A stretch of 64,000 nt of DNA from Lactobacillus helsingborgensis (GCF_000970855.1 NZ_KQ034046.1:967755-1031754); one strand, 5' to 3'; positions 40,887 through 49,508 are shown, numbered from the stretch's first letter. Notes: generated by a model not told the origin, from the sequence alone. Numbers and translations are program-made.

Positions 40887-42353
40887 TTACCAAATTCCAA
40901 TAACTTTCATCCATAAAGTGCCTATTACGCCGAAAATCAGTAAATAGAGAATTCCTAAAATAAAGTTATATTTCCACCATTCACTCTGCTTAATGTAACC
41001 AGTTGTAGCTAATATAGAGGCCGGTCCGTTAGCGTAGTGAGTGGTTGAAGCATTAATTGCCCCGGTAAACGCCAAGAGCATAGCTGATAATCCTAATGGA
41101 GCTCCTGTAGCAACAGCAACAGATAAAAATGGCAGGTATAATGCTGTTATATGTGCAGTACCACTGGCAAAGAAGTAGTGGGTGTAAAACATCAATATCA
41201 CTAAAACAGCTAATACTATTTGCCAGCTTATTCCGTGAAGACTAGTCTGAATAGTCTTGGAGAACCAGTCAATGAAGCCAAAGGAAATAAGTTTACTTGC
41301 CATAAATATTAAAATTGATAGCCAAATTAGAATGTTCCAAGCTCCAGTTTGGTTTAAAGCATCTTTCATAGTTAAGACGCCTGTTAATAGCAACAAGCCG
41401 ACAGCTAAAAAGGCTACAAAAGTAGAATCTAATTGAGGAATTTTGAAGATTCCGGATAAAACCCATAAAATAATAGCCAGCAAAAATACTATTGACATAA
41501 TCATTTCAGGCTTTGTCACTGGTCCCATTTTTGCTAAACGGTCACTGGCCCATTTTTTAGCATTGGGAGTTTCTTTAATTTCTGGAGGAAAAATTTTATA
41601 AATCACAACCGGAATAATAACAGTTGCAACTAGAACAGGAACTATTGCTGCTGTAAACCAGCTGATCCAGGTCATATTATAATTTTTCTGTGCCGCCATT
41701 TGAGAAGCAACCATATTAGGAGCAGCACCTGTAATAAACAGAGCAGTTGACAGAATGTTGGCATGGAAGGCAGTAAAACTAAGATAAGCTCCGATTTTCT
41801 TTCTTGAAGGATCGTTAGGATGAGAATCATAATCTTTAGAGATTGATTCAGTCACCGGCCAAACTACACCACCTGTACGTGCACTGTTTGATGGTATTAA
41901 AGCTCCTAAAACTAATTCCAAACCGGTAATTGCATAGCCGATACCAATGGACTTTTTACCAAATTTTTTAATCATCCAATACGCTATCCGATTACCTAAA
42001 CCGGTTTTACTAATACCATATGCCATGATAAAAGCCATAGCAATTAGCCAAGAAGCAGAATTACTAAAGGCGCTAAGAATACCAGTGGTTACTTTACCAG
42101 TTTTTGGATCTACAACATCTTTGATTGGAGCTAAACCAACTAAAACTGTCACTATCAGTCCAATCAAAGTAGTACCGCCTATGGGCAAAGGCTTTGTAAT
42201 ACAGCCAACAATAGTTGCTACAAAAACGGCAAACATCTCCCATGCGGGAGCAGACAAGCCAGCCGGACGCAAAGGCGTGATGCACCAAAGGATAACGCCA
42301 ATCACTAAAGGTAAAATAAAGCCCTTATAATTAACTTTTTCAAGTGTTTTCAT
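40887..42353 (-). CDS. DASS-family anion transporter, likely citrate/succinate antiporter
   Basis: A 488-residue membrane protein with 12 or so helices, of the divalent anion:Na+ symporter (DASS/CitT) family. Family signatures include SNSARTGG (first SNT-like motif, near residue 156) and a second half with the region around NASTTHYANGPA. CitT of Escherichia coli (487 residues) exchanges citrate for succinate. The surrounding genes make succinate from citrate, so the same exchange is inferred here. It overlaps neither neighbour but abuts the hydrolase gene. Confidence 0.88.
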   Translation of the reverse strand: MKTLEKVNYKGFILPLVIGVILWCITPLRPAGLSAPAWEMFAVFVATIVGCITKPLPIGGTTLIGLIVTVLVGLAPIKDVVDPKTGKVTTGILSAFSNSASWLIAMAFIMAYGISKTGLGNRIAYWMIKKFGKKSIGIGYAITGLELVLGALIPSNSARTGGVVWPVTESISKDYDSHPNDPSRKKIGAYLSFTAFHANILSTALFITGAAPNMVASQMAAQKNYNMTWISWFTAAIVPVLVATVIIPVVIYKIFPPEIKETPNAKKWASDRLAKMGPVTKPEMIMSIVFLLAIILWVLSGIFKIPQLDSTFVAFLAVGLLLLTGVLTMKDALNQTGAWNILIWLSILIFMASKLISFGFIDWFSKTIQTSLHGISWQIVLAVLVILMFYTHYFFASGTAHITALYLPFLSVAVATGAPLGLSAMLLAFTGAINASTTHYANGPASILATTGYIKQSEWWKYNFILGILYLLIFGVIGTLWMKVIGIW

Positions 42354-42371
42354 AGTAATTACCTATAATTT

Positions 42372-43076
42372 TTAATTTTCCGGACGATAAAAATCGTCGA
42401 TAATTTCATAATTCTTATTCTTTAATTCCTCATCAAGCCAATCTATATTTCCTGAACCATCATGAAAACTAGCAGCTTTTGCTTCATCTTTTTCATGAAA
42501 TTCCTGAACAATCGGCAACAATTCAGATGCTTCTTCCAAAGCGATTTTGATAACACCGTCAGCGTCACCTAAAATGACGTCACCGGGGTTAACACTGACG
42601 TTACCACAAGAAACCGGTACATTTATTTCTCCTGGACCTTCCTTGTAGGGACCGTCCGGAGTTGTACTTACAGCATAAATAGGCAAATCCCAGTTGCTTA
42701 AACTATCAATGTCTCGTATAGGTCCGTCAACAACTACACCAGCTACATGTCTTTGATCGCGCAGCCATGTCATCATTACTTCACCAATAACCGCCCTAGT
42801 ATTGTCATTTTCATTATCAATGACAACCACGTCGCCTTCGTGGCAATACTTTAAAGCCGCATAAATAGTTAAGTTATCACCGGGACGATTATGAACTGTG
42901 AAAGCTGGACCACACATTTCTTCATGTGGGTGCGACATCAGTCTGATTCTAGGCGCCATTGCACCTGTCCTATTCATACAGTCAGCTACATTTGATGAGG
43001 GCAGCTTTTTATATGCAGCAATTAATTCCTTTTGCGGAAGATTCCTTTGTAAAAAAATTCTTTTTCCAACCTGCAT
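42372..43076 (-). CDS. RraA-family protein, candidate oxaloacetate decarboxylase
   Basis: A 234-residue protein of the RraA / HMG-CHA aldolase family. The metal and substrate residues are in VVVDGPIRDID near residue 115-125 (catalytic Arg-Asp pair), with GEVMM earlier and GDVILGDADGV later. Class II pyruvate aldolases of this family also decarboxylate oxaloacetate. Its place between the dehydrogenase and the citrate carrier suggests it turns part of the oxaloacetate into pyruvate and CO2, in place of the usual mae or oad genes, which are absent. Confidence 0.85.
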   Translation of the reverse strand: MQVGKRIFLQRNLPQKELIAAYKKLPSSNVADCMNRTGAMAPRIRLMSHPHEEMCGPAFTVHNRPGDNLTIYAALKYCHEGDVVVIDNENDNTRAVIGEVMMTWLRDQRHVAGVVVDGPIRDIDSLSNWDLPIYAVSTTPDGPYKEGPGEINVPVSCGNVSVNPGDVILGDADGVIKIALEEASELLPIVQEFHEKDEAKAASFHDGSGNIDWLDEELKNKNYEIIDDFYRPEN

Positions 43077-43096
43077 TATTTATGCCTTCTTTTTAA

Positions 43097-44026
43097 TTAA
43101 TCTAAAGTGATATTATCTAGCACTTCCTGCATTTTGGTAGCCGAGTTCACCATCTTTGCCTTTTCAGGTTCTGAAAGTTCAGTTTCAATCACCTGACTGA
43201 CTCCAGACCCGTCGATTACTGCAGGAGTGCCTAAATAAAGATTGCTTTTAATACCATACTCACCATTAATTGGTGCAGATAGAGGCAAAGCAATTGAACG
43301 ATTAGTCAATATTGCAGTAACAATTTGCGTTAACATCATCGCAATGCCGTAAAATGTTGCACCCTTATTTTCAATGATTTTTCCACCTTTTTGACGAATA
43401 TTCAGTTCCACTTGGTCCAGAATATGATCATCAATATTAGCAAATTCTTTTAGTGATTTACCGCTAACAGTTGATTCATCAAAATTTTCAAAAGATGTAT
43501 CACCATGTTCGCCTAATACCATAGAATTAATTTCAGCTACAGGAACATTTAATCTCTTAGCTAAGTCTACTTTTAAACGAGCAGTGTCAAGCGAAGTTCC
43601 CGTACCTATTACCTTATTTTTAGGAAAGCCGGATAGTTTTTGGGTTAAAGTTGTCAATATATCAACTGGATTAGCAGAAACTAGGAAAATACCATCAAAG
43701 CCAGATTCGACTACTGGTTGAATGATACTTTTCAAGATGCTAACATTTTTATTCACAAGATCAAGCCGACTTTCTCCTGGCTTGCGGGGAACGCCTGCTG
43801 TAATCACAACCACAGCAGCATCTTTTGCATCGGAGTATTCACCAGAATGAATATTACACTCGCCTGTAAAAGGCAGTATATCTTCCAAATCCATTGAATC
43901 TCCCACCGGACGTTTCTTGAGCACATCACAGATTACTAACTCGTCAACACTAGTATGTTGCAGCAAATCATTTGCAAAAGTTGAACCTACAGCTCCGTCT
44001 CCAACCAATAATACTTTTTTATTCAT
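43097..44026 (-). CDS. mdh: Malate dehydrogenase (lactate/malate dehydrogenase fold)
   Basis: A 309-residue NAD-dependent enzyme. NAD motif GDGAVGS is at residues 9-15; catalytic residues D147, R150 and H174 (in GEHGDT) are in place. The loop VPRKPGESR has arginine at residue 81 where lactate dehydrogenases have glutamine (Gln102 in the usual numbering). That exchange is the classical switch to oxaloacetate. It therefore probably reduces oxaloacetate to malate. The ATG at 44026, with GAAAGGAAA 6 bases before, is preferred to an upstream start at 44065. First gene of the cit operon. Confidence 0.85.
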   Translation of the reverse strand: MNKKVLLVGDGAVGSTFANDLLQHTSVDELVICDVLKKRPVGDSMDLEDILPFTGECNIHSGEYSDAKDAAVVVITAGVPRKPGESRLDLVNKNVSILKSIIQPVVESGFDGIFLVSANPVDILTTLTQKLSGFPKNKVIGTGTSLDTARLKVDLAKRLNVPVAEINSMVLGEHGDTSFENFDESTVSGKSLKEFANIDDHILDQVELNIRQKGGKIIENKGATFYGIAMMLTQIVTAILTNRSIALPLSAPINGEYGIKSNLYLGTPAVIDGSGVSQVIETELSEPEKAKMVNSATKMQEVLDNITLD

Positions 44027-44056
44027 TAAGTCATTTCCTTTCGAATTTTTTAAAAA

Positions 44057-44070
44057 TGTAATCACTTACA
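44057..44070. promoter_or_regulatory. cre-like palindrome over the cit operon start region
   Basis: TGTAA and TTACA arms flank a 4-base centre. It fits the outer part of the CcpA cre consensus but lacks the central CG. It is 6 bases downstream of the -10 box, a place where CcpA binding would block transcription. This is a candidate only. Confidence 0.4.
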
Positions 44071-44075
44071 TCAAT

Positions 44076-44104
44076 ATTATAAATTTTATTCCCGTTATTT
44101 GCAA
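44076..44104 (-). promoter_or_regulatory. Promoter of the mdh-cit operon
   Basis: On the minus strand the -35 box is TTGCAA (44099-44104) and the -10 box TATAAT (44076-44081), with a 17-base spacer. It lies about 50 bases before the mdh start. The AT-rich repeats at 44095-44148 overlap the -35 box and extend upstream, as expected for an activated promoter. Confidence 0.75.
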
Positions 44105-44148
44105 TATTTAAAATAAATAATTTATTTTTTCAATTTTTTAAAATAAAA
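44095..44148 (-). promoter_or_regulatory. AT-rich repeated motif upstream of the cit promoter (candidate CitI sites)
   Basis: Two copies of CAAT-(A/T)TTT-AAAATAAA lie 29-30 bases apart (cores at 44102-44118 and 44131-44148). The same motif is found at the fumC promoter and, in part, upstream of citI. The right-hand copy has TTTATTTT and AAAATAAA arms, so it is an inverted repeat. Confidence 0.5.
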
Positions 44149-44149
44149 A

Positions 44150-44433
44150 CAGTCTTACATATTTAAAATTCGGTTTGTCAATAATGCAAAAATTAGTATT
44201 TTCGACATAGCGCTTATTTAGGAACCAAAAATAATAAAAAAAGCCCTTCGCCGATGCTAAACGACAAAGAACTTAAAATTTATTAAATATAATCTTATTT
44301 ATATAAAGCTATAATTTTAATAGACACATCAGTGCAAAACCACAGCTTACAAAAGTGGAATCTAGCAAAATACCTAACAATATTGCCAATGGCTGACAAT
44401 TCTTTTTCAAACACTAATTTAGTTAAATTATAG
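44150..44433. other. Intergenic region between mdh promoter and frdA
   Basis: It contains the frdA terminator (44234-44274). The remainder (44275-44433 and 44150-44233) is AT-rich and shows no open frame or recognisable RNA element. Confidence 0.5.
44234..44274 (-). terminator. Terminator of the fumC-frdA operon
   Basis: On the minus strand AAGTTCTTTGTCG can pair over 13 bases with CGGCGAAGGGCTT, counting G-U pairs, and is followed by seven T. It separates the fumC-frdA transcript from the mdh-cit promoter. Confidence 0.85.
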
Positions 44434-45828
44434 TTATTGGTTTTTGACGAACTTGCTCATTTGTATTCCTGCTTGCCTACCAAAAATGACTGTTTCAGCA
44501 ATCGAGTTGCCACCAATTCGGTTATTTCCGTGTAATCCACCTGAAACTTCTCCCGCAGCATAGAGTCCTTTAATTATGTTGCCATCTGTATCATAAACTT
44601 CGGTTTGGGGATTTATATGGATACCACCCATAGTATAGTGAATGGCCGGGTTAATATGAATTGCAAAGAATGGTCCCTGCGCAATTTTATGCTCCATTCC
44701 CGTTGATCTGCCAAATTCTTTATCTGTTTTATTTGTGACAGACTCATTCCAATTAGTAATAGTTTCGTTCAAGTTGGAAGCTGTGACACCAATATTTTGA
44801 GCTAGATCAGAAATTGATTCTCCATGACTAACCAATCCTACGTGATCATAAAATTCAACAGCAGTAAAGTTATTTCTAATACCTTGATCGAAAATCAAAA
44901 AAGCGCCGTTTTCATTTAAGTTGCTAATTGCGTCAGAAACAATTTTACGTGTACTTAACTCGTTGACGAATCTTTTACCAGATTTGTTAACTAGGATAGC
45001 TCCTTCTCCTCTTAAGCCTTCTCCTATCAAGTAGACGTGGTCACTATCAGTTTGTGCAGTTGGATGTACTTGAATAAAATCCATTTGCTCCAGCTGTGCA
45101 TCAATTTGACCGGCAAGCTTTAAACCATCGCCAGTAGCACCGGGCTGATTCGTAGTCTTATAATTTACAAGGTCAGGACGATATTTTTTAATTAATTCTT
45201 TAGATGAACCAAAGCCACCTGAAGCTAAAAGAATAGCGCTTGCACTCACTTTTACTTGTCCATTCAGAGTATCAACCTGAACACCAGTTACTTGCTGTTT
45301 GTTATCTTGTAAAAGCTTAGTTACTTTTGCATTATTAAAAACTGGTATTTTATCTTCTTGTATTTGCTTTAAGGCTCCAGTTACTAAATAATTGCCTACC
45401 GGTTCCATTGAAGCAGGACGATGAGCTCTCTTTTTGCCCATCCCACCAGTAATAGTTAAATTAGTTAGCTCTATACCGTGATCCATTAGCCAATCTATTG
45501 CAAGAGCAGAATGATCGACAAAATAGCGTAGAAGTTCACGGTCATTCATCAATCCTCCGCCTTTGAGAGTTTCACGGTAAAAATCTTCTTTATCATCTAT
45601 GATTCCCTGTTTTAGTTGAACAAGACTTTCAGAAGCATTCATTCCAGAAGAAGCCCTGTTTGTGTTTCCACCTAAATCAGAATTCTTTTCAAAGACAGCA
45701 ACATTCAATCCTAATTCATGAGCCTGAATAGCTGCAGTTAAGCCGGCACCCCCTGCACCGATTATAATTGCGTCGTAACTTTCTTGTATTTCAGAAGCCT
45801 TATTAGGCGTAAAAACGAATTTACCCAT
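44434..45828 (-). CDS. frdA: Soluble fumarate reductase flavoprotein
   Basis: A 464-residue FAD protein of the flavocytochrome c fumarate reductase family. The FAD motif GAGGAGLTAA is near residue 22. Catalytic positions known from Shewanella Fcc3 are kept: histidine in QVHPT, arginine in ELSTRKI (proton donor), histidine in HYTMGGI and arginine in NNRIGGN. There is no signal peptide, haem domain or FMN-binding domain, so it is cytoplasmic. It would reduce fumarate to succinate, with an electron donor not evident here. It is 30 bases downstream of fumC. Confidence 0.93.
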   Translation of the reverse strand: MGKFVFTPNKASEIQESYDAIIIGAGGAGLTAAIQAHELGLNVAVFEKNSDLGGNTNRASSGMNASESLVQLKQGIIDDKEDFYRETLKGGGLMNDRELLRYFVDHSALAIDWLMDHGIELTNLTITGGMGKKRAHRPASMEPVGNYLVTGALKQIQEDKIPVFNNAKVTKLLQDNKQQVTGVQVDTLNGQVKVSASAILLASGGFGSSKELIKKYRPDLVNYKTTNQPGATGDGLKLAGQIDAQLEQMDFIQVHPTAQTDSDHVYLIGEGLRGEGAILVNKSGKRFVNELSTRKIVSDAISNLNENGAFLIFDQGIRNNFTAVEFYDHVGLVSHGESISDLAQNIGVTASNLNETITNWNESVTNKTDKEFGRSTGMEHKIAQGPFFAIHINPAIHYTMGGIHINPQTEVYDTDGNIIKGLYAAGEVSGGLHGNNRIGGNSIAETVIFGRQAGIQMSKFVKNQ

Positions 45829-45858
45829 TGATTTCTCCTCTACAGAAATTTAAAAGAT

Positions 45859-47262
45859 TTATTTTTCAGGATTAGTCTGAGATATATTGGTCATTTCCAT
45901 ATAATCCATCCATTCATCATATTCCTTTTCAGTTAATTTGCCACTTTTGAGTGCTGCTTCTTTAAGCGTTGTTCCTTCTTTATCCGCAGTCTGTGCAATC
46001 TTAGCAGCTGCGTGATAGCCAATATGAGGTGACAAGGCAGTCACTGTCATCAAAGAACTCTCAAGCAGATCGTCCATTTTTGCAGCATTAACAGTCAAAC
46101 CAGCAATCATTTTATCAGCAAAGCCTGTAATAGTTCCAGTTAAAATATCACATGAATCTAAAAACGCGGTGATCATAACTGTTTTGTAGACATTCATTTC
46201 AAAATTTCCTTGTGAACAGGCAAAAGTAATTGTAGTATCATTGCCAAAGACTTTCGCAGCGGCCATTGTTACCGCCTCAGCCTGAGTAGGATTAACTTTG
46301 CCAGGCATAATCGAAGAACCTGGTTCATTAGCGGGGATATTAAGTTCGTGATAGCCTGCTCTGGGACCTGATGCCAAGAATCTTATATCTTGGGCTATCT
46401 TAAACATGTCAGCAGCCAAGGTTTTTAAAGCACCATGGACAACATCTATGCCAGAATGGTGAGCTAAACCCCAAAACTTATTGGTATTAACTTTAAAATC
46501 ATGGCCGTAGACTTTAGACAGTTTGTCAGCAATTTTGACAGTCATTCCCGGTGCAGCATTGAGGCCTGTCCCAACAGCTGTGCCACCAATTGCAAGTTCA
46601 TATAATGTTGGCTTAAGTTCTTTGATATAGGATAAATCATGTTTTAAAGCTGAAATATAGCCAGAAACCTCTTGACCGAAAGTTATCGGAGTAGCATCTT
46701 GTAAATGAGTACGGCCAACTTTGACGGTTTTCCAATACTTGTCCTGCTTAATTTTTAGTTCGTCAATTAAGTGTTGCACGGCAGGTTCAAGCTTATCTAA
46801 AGCTTCAACTGCAACAATATTCATTGCTGTGGGATATGTATCGTTTGAAGATTGTCCTCTGTTAACGTCATCATTGGGTAAAATATCCAAATTTGGATGC
46901 ATCTTGTTAGCTAGGTTAGCTACTACTTCGTTAACGTTCATATTGCTCTGAGTACCAGAACCGGTTTGTAATACGTGTAAAGGAAAATCTTGACGCAATT
47001 CATGATCATCTAATTTTAATAGTTGATCAATCGCTTCCTCAATAGCTTGCCCTTTTTCTACTGGTTCATCGCCGACTTCTACATTCGATTCAGCTGCAGC
47101 TTTTTTTAAATGTAAAAAAGCACGAATAATTGCAAGGGGCATTAATTCACCACTGGGAAAATTGTTACGACTTCTTTCAGTTTGCGGACCCCACAGTGCA
47201 TCTTTAGGAATTTTAACAGGGCCAATTGTATCACTTTCAACACGATATTCTTCTTTACTCAT
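45859..47262 (-). CDS. fumC: Fumarase, class II
   Basis: A 467-residue fumarase that interconverts malate and fumarate. The family signature GSSIMPGKVNPTQAE is present, as are QTGSGTQSNMNVNEV and GRTHLQDATP. The start at 47262 follows AAGGAGATC at good spacing; an upstream ATG at 47280 lies before that site. Here it would run from malate to fumarate to feed the fumarate reductase next to it. Confidence 0.96.
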   Translation of the reverse strand: MSKEEYRVESDTIGPVKIPKDALWGPQTERSRNNFPSGELMPLAIIRAFLHLKKAAAESNVEVGDEPVEKGQAIEEAIDQLLKLDDHELRQDFPLHVLQTGSGTQSNMNVNEVVANLANKMHPNLDILPNDDVNRGQSSNDTYPTAMNIVAVEALDKLEPAVQHLIDELKIKQDKYWKTVKVGRTHLQDATPITFGQEVSGYISALKHDLSYIKELKPTLYELAIGGTAVGTGLNAAPGMTVKIADKLSKVYGHDFKVNTNKFWGLAHHSGIDVVHGALKTLAADMFKIAQDIRFLASGPRAGYHELNIPANEPGSSIMPGKVNPTQAEAVTMAAAKVFGNDTTITFACSQGNFEMNVYKTVMITAFLDSCDILTGTITGFADKMIAGLTVNAAKMDDLLESSLMTVTALSPHIGYHAAAKIAQTADKEGTTLKEAALKSGKLTEKEYDEWMDYMEMTNISQTNPEK

Positions 47263-47326
47263 ACTAGATCTCCTTTTCAAATGTTAGTATTTTAGCTATT
47301 AAAAGCAGTAATATTCTCTTGCACTC

Positions 47327-47355
47327 ATAATACAGATTTTTAGTTTTATTTTCAA
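47327..47355 (-). promoter_or_regulatory. Promoter of fumC-frdA
   Basis: On the minus strand the -35 box is TTGAAA (47350-47355) and the -10 box TATTAT (47327-47332), with a 17-base spacer. It lies about 65 bases before the fumC start and has the same relation to the AT-rich motif as the mdh promoter. Confidence 0.7.
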
Positions 47356-47370
47356 TATTTTAAAATAAAA
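47344..47370 (-). promoter_or_regulatory. AT-rich inverted repeat at the fumC promoter (candidate CitI site)
   Basis: The arms TTTTATTTT (47344-47352) and AAAATAAAA (47362-47370) are a perfect 9-base inverted repeat around 9 bases. The centre includes the string shared with the citI and mdh upstream regions. It overlaps the -35 box. Confidence 0.55.
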
Positions 47371-47410
47371 GGGCTATCATTTTAAAATTTTAAAATTTAT
47401 TTTATTTTAG

Positions 47411-47436
47411 CAAAAAAGCACTCTTATTGAGTGCCT
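47411..47436 (-). terminator. Terminator of copB
   Basis: On the minus strand GCACTC and GAGTGC enclose a 5-base loop, followed by TTTTTT. It lies just after the copB stop. Confidence 0.8.
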
Positions 47437-47447
47437 TAATCAAATTT

Positions 47448-49508
47448 TTATATTTTTAGTGTTTCAGCATTAATAGCTACTATTACAGTTGAGAGCGACA
47501 TTAAGATCGCACCGACTGCTGGGGAAAGTAAAATCCCCCATGGAGCTAGGATACCAGCAGCAAGTGGTAGTGCCACAATATTGTAGCCAGCACCCCACCA
47601 TAAATTTTGGACAGTTTTTCTTTGGGTATGCTGCGCTAGTTTCAAAAAACTAATGATATCCAGTGGTTCACTATTAACTAAGACCACGTCAGCTGAATCC
47701 ACCGCAACATCAGTACCTGCACCAATGGCTACACCAATATCAGCTTTAGCCAAACTAGGAGCATCATTGATACCGTCACCGACCATCATTACCTTTTGAC
47801 CTTTATCTTGTAATTCAGCCACAATTTTTTGCTTGTCTTGCGGCATTAAACCTGAGTGAACTTCTGTAATTCCAAGTTTTTGGGCAATGTTTTGGGCAAC
47901 ATTTTCATTATCCCCAGTTAGCATCACGGGCGTGATATTCAAAGCTTTAATTTGTTTAATTAGTTCAGCAGCGTTAGTCTTAATCTCATCTCCCACGGCA
48001 ACGTAACCTAAAAGTTCATTGCCCGCAATCAAGTAACTCGAGGTGTAGTTTAAAGCATCAACTTGTGGAAAATTATTGACAATACTTCTAGCTGTTTTTT
48101 CATTTACTAACTGGTAATCTTTACTGTTTAAAGTTCCAGCAACGCCTTTGCCGTCAAGTGTTTTACTATTTGACAATGGATAGAGCTCAATATTTTTTTC
48201 CTTAGCAAACTGTAAAATGCTTTGCGCAATCGGGTGATTAGAATCTTGCTCAAGTGAAGCGATCAGTTTAATTACTTCATCTGCACTGTACGACTTATTC
48301 AAGCTGTCACATTTGCGCACTTGAAACTTGCCTTCCGTCAGAGTGCCAGTTTTATCTAAAAGCAAATAATTAATTTTAGAGCTGACGCTGATCACGTTGC
48401 GATTTCTGATCAATAAGCCATTTTTAGCACCGATTGAGGTACTCTTAGCATTTACCAGCGGAATTGCCAACCCTAAAGCATGCGGACAAGCAATTACTAA
48501 AACGGTAACCATCCGTTCTAGCCCACCTGCTATTCCCCGCAAACTAGTCCAGACAATTAGAGCAATAATACCGAAAATTAACGCAGCGTAAAACAGCCAG
48601 CTTGAAACTCGATCAGCCAAATTTTGTAATTTTGACTTGTTCATTTGTGAAGACTCAACAAGTTTATTGACGTTTGCTAAAAAGCCGGAGTTAGCTGAAT
48701 TGGTGACCTTGACAGTTAATGTGCCAGAACCATTAATAGAGCCGCCAATTACTTTATCACCTTTTTTACGAGTAATTTCGCGTGATTCACCAGTCACTAA
48801 TGATTCATTAACTTGGCTTGAACCGGTGATGATGACACCGTCTAATGGAATACTTTCACCAGCTTTTACCAATATAACTGCATCTTTTTGTACATCATTG
48901 ATTGCCGTATCTTTAACTTGATCACCTGATTGTACGTGAACTTTATCAGGTAAAAGTTTTGCTAAATCATGAACAGAACTATTGGCATTCATGACAGATG
49001 TCATCTCTATCCAATGTCCTAAAAGCATAATTAAAATTAACGTTGCCAGCTCCCAGAAAAAGTCCATTACATGAACTTTACTGTTTAGCAAATCATTTTT
49101 TACAAAAGCATACAGGCTATAAATATAAGCCGTAGTGATACCCAAGGAAATAAGGGTCATCATTTCGGGCTTTTTATCTTTTATTTCATAATACGCCCCG
49201 GATAAGAAAGGTTCTCCCCCATAGAAATACAGCACAGTTGCGAAGATCACCACTACCCATTCAGAACCCGGAAAAGAGAACTGAAAAGGCAAATGGACTC
49301 CCATCGCTGGTGATAAAAATATAATCGGTAAAGATAAAATCACAGAAACCCAGAACTTTTTCTTCAAATTGCCCATATGCATCATGTGCCCGCCATGCAT
49401 CATCATATCATGGCCACCCATTTGCATGGATGAATCATTGTTATTCATTGAATGATTCATATTATGATTGTCGTTCATATCCATATTGTTCAAATTGCTC
49501 AGTCCCAT
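47448..49508 (-). CDS. copB: Copper-translocating P-type ATPase, CopB type
   Basis: A 686-residue P1B ATPase for copper export. The N-terminus (residues 1-50) is rich in His, Met and Asn, as in CopB proteins, instead of CxxC metal-binding domains. The membrane metal site is CPHALGLAIP (CPH class). TGES, the phosphorylation site DKTGTLTEG and GDGINDAPSLAKAD are intact. The start is uncertain because no good ribosome site precedes the first ATG or the ATG 8 codons in. No copY-like regulator is adjacent. Confidence 0.92.
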   Translation of the reverse strand: MGLSNLNNMDMNDNHNMNHSMNNNDSSMQMGGHDMMMHGGHMMHMGNLKKKFWVSVILSLPIIFLSPAMGVHLPFQFSFPGSEWVVVIFATVLYFYGGEPFLSGAYYEIKDKKPEMMTLISLGITTAYIYSLYAFVKNDLLNSKVHVMDFFWELATLILIMLLGHWIEMTSVMNANSSVHDLAKLLPDKVHVQSGDQVKDTAINDVQKDAVILVKAGESIPLDGVIITGSSQVNESLVTGESREITRKKGDKVIGGSINGSGTLTVKVTNSANSGFLANVNKLVESSQMNKSKLQNLADRVSSWLFYAALIFGIIALIVWTSLRGIAGGLERMVTVLVIACPHALGLAIPLVNAKSTSIGAKNGLLIRNRNVISVSSKINYLLLDKTGTLTEGKFQVRKCDSLNKSYSADEVIKLIASLEQDSNHPIAQSILQFAKEKNIELYPLSNSKTLDGKGVAGTLNSKDYQLVNEKTARSIVNNFPQVDALNYTSSYLIAGNELLGYVAVGDEIKTNAAELIKQIKALNITPVMLTGDNENVAQNIAQKLGITEVHSGLMPQDKQKIVAELQDKGQKVMMVGDGINDAPSLAKADIGVAIGAGTDVAVDSADVVLVNSEPLDIISFLKLAQHTQRKTVQNLWWGAGYNIVALPLAAGILAPWGILLSPAVGAILMSLSTVIVAINAETLKI

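Noticed and set aside
43097-44026. Reading this gene as a plain L-lactate dehydrogenase
   Set aside because: The substrate-loop residue is Arg, not Gln, and the operon makes oxaloacetate. Malate dehydrogenase is the better call.
44150-44433. A possible small RNA in the gap before frdA
   Set aside because: Only one hairpin, which is explained as a terminator, and no promoter facing it.
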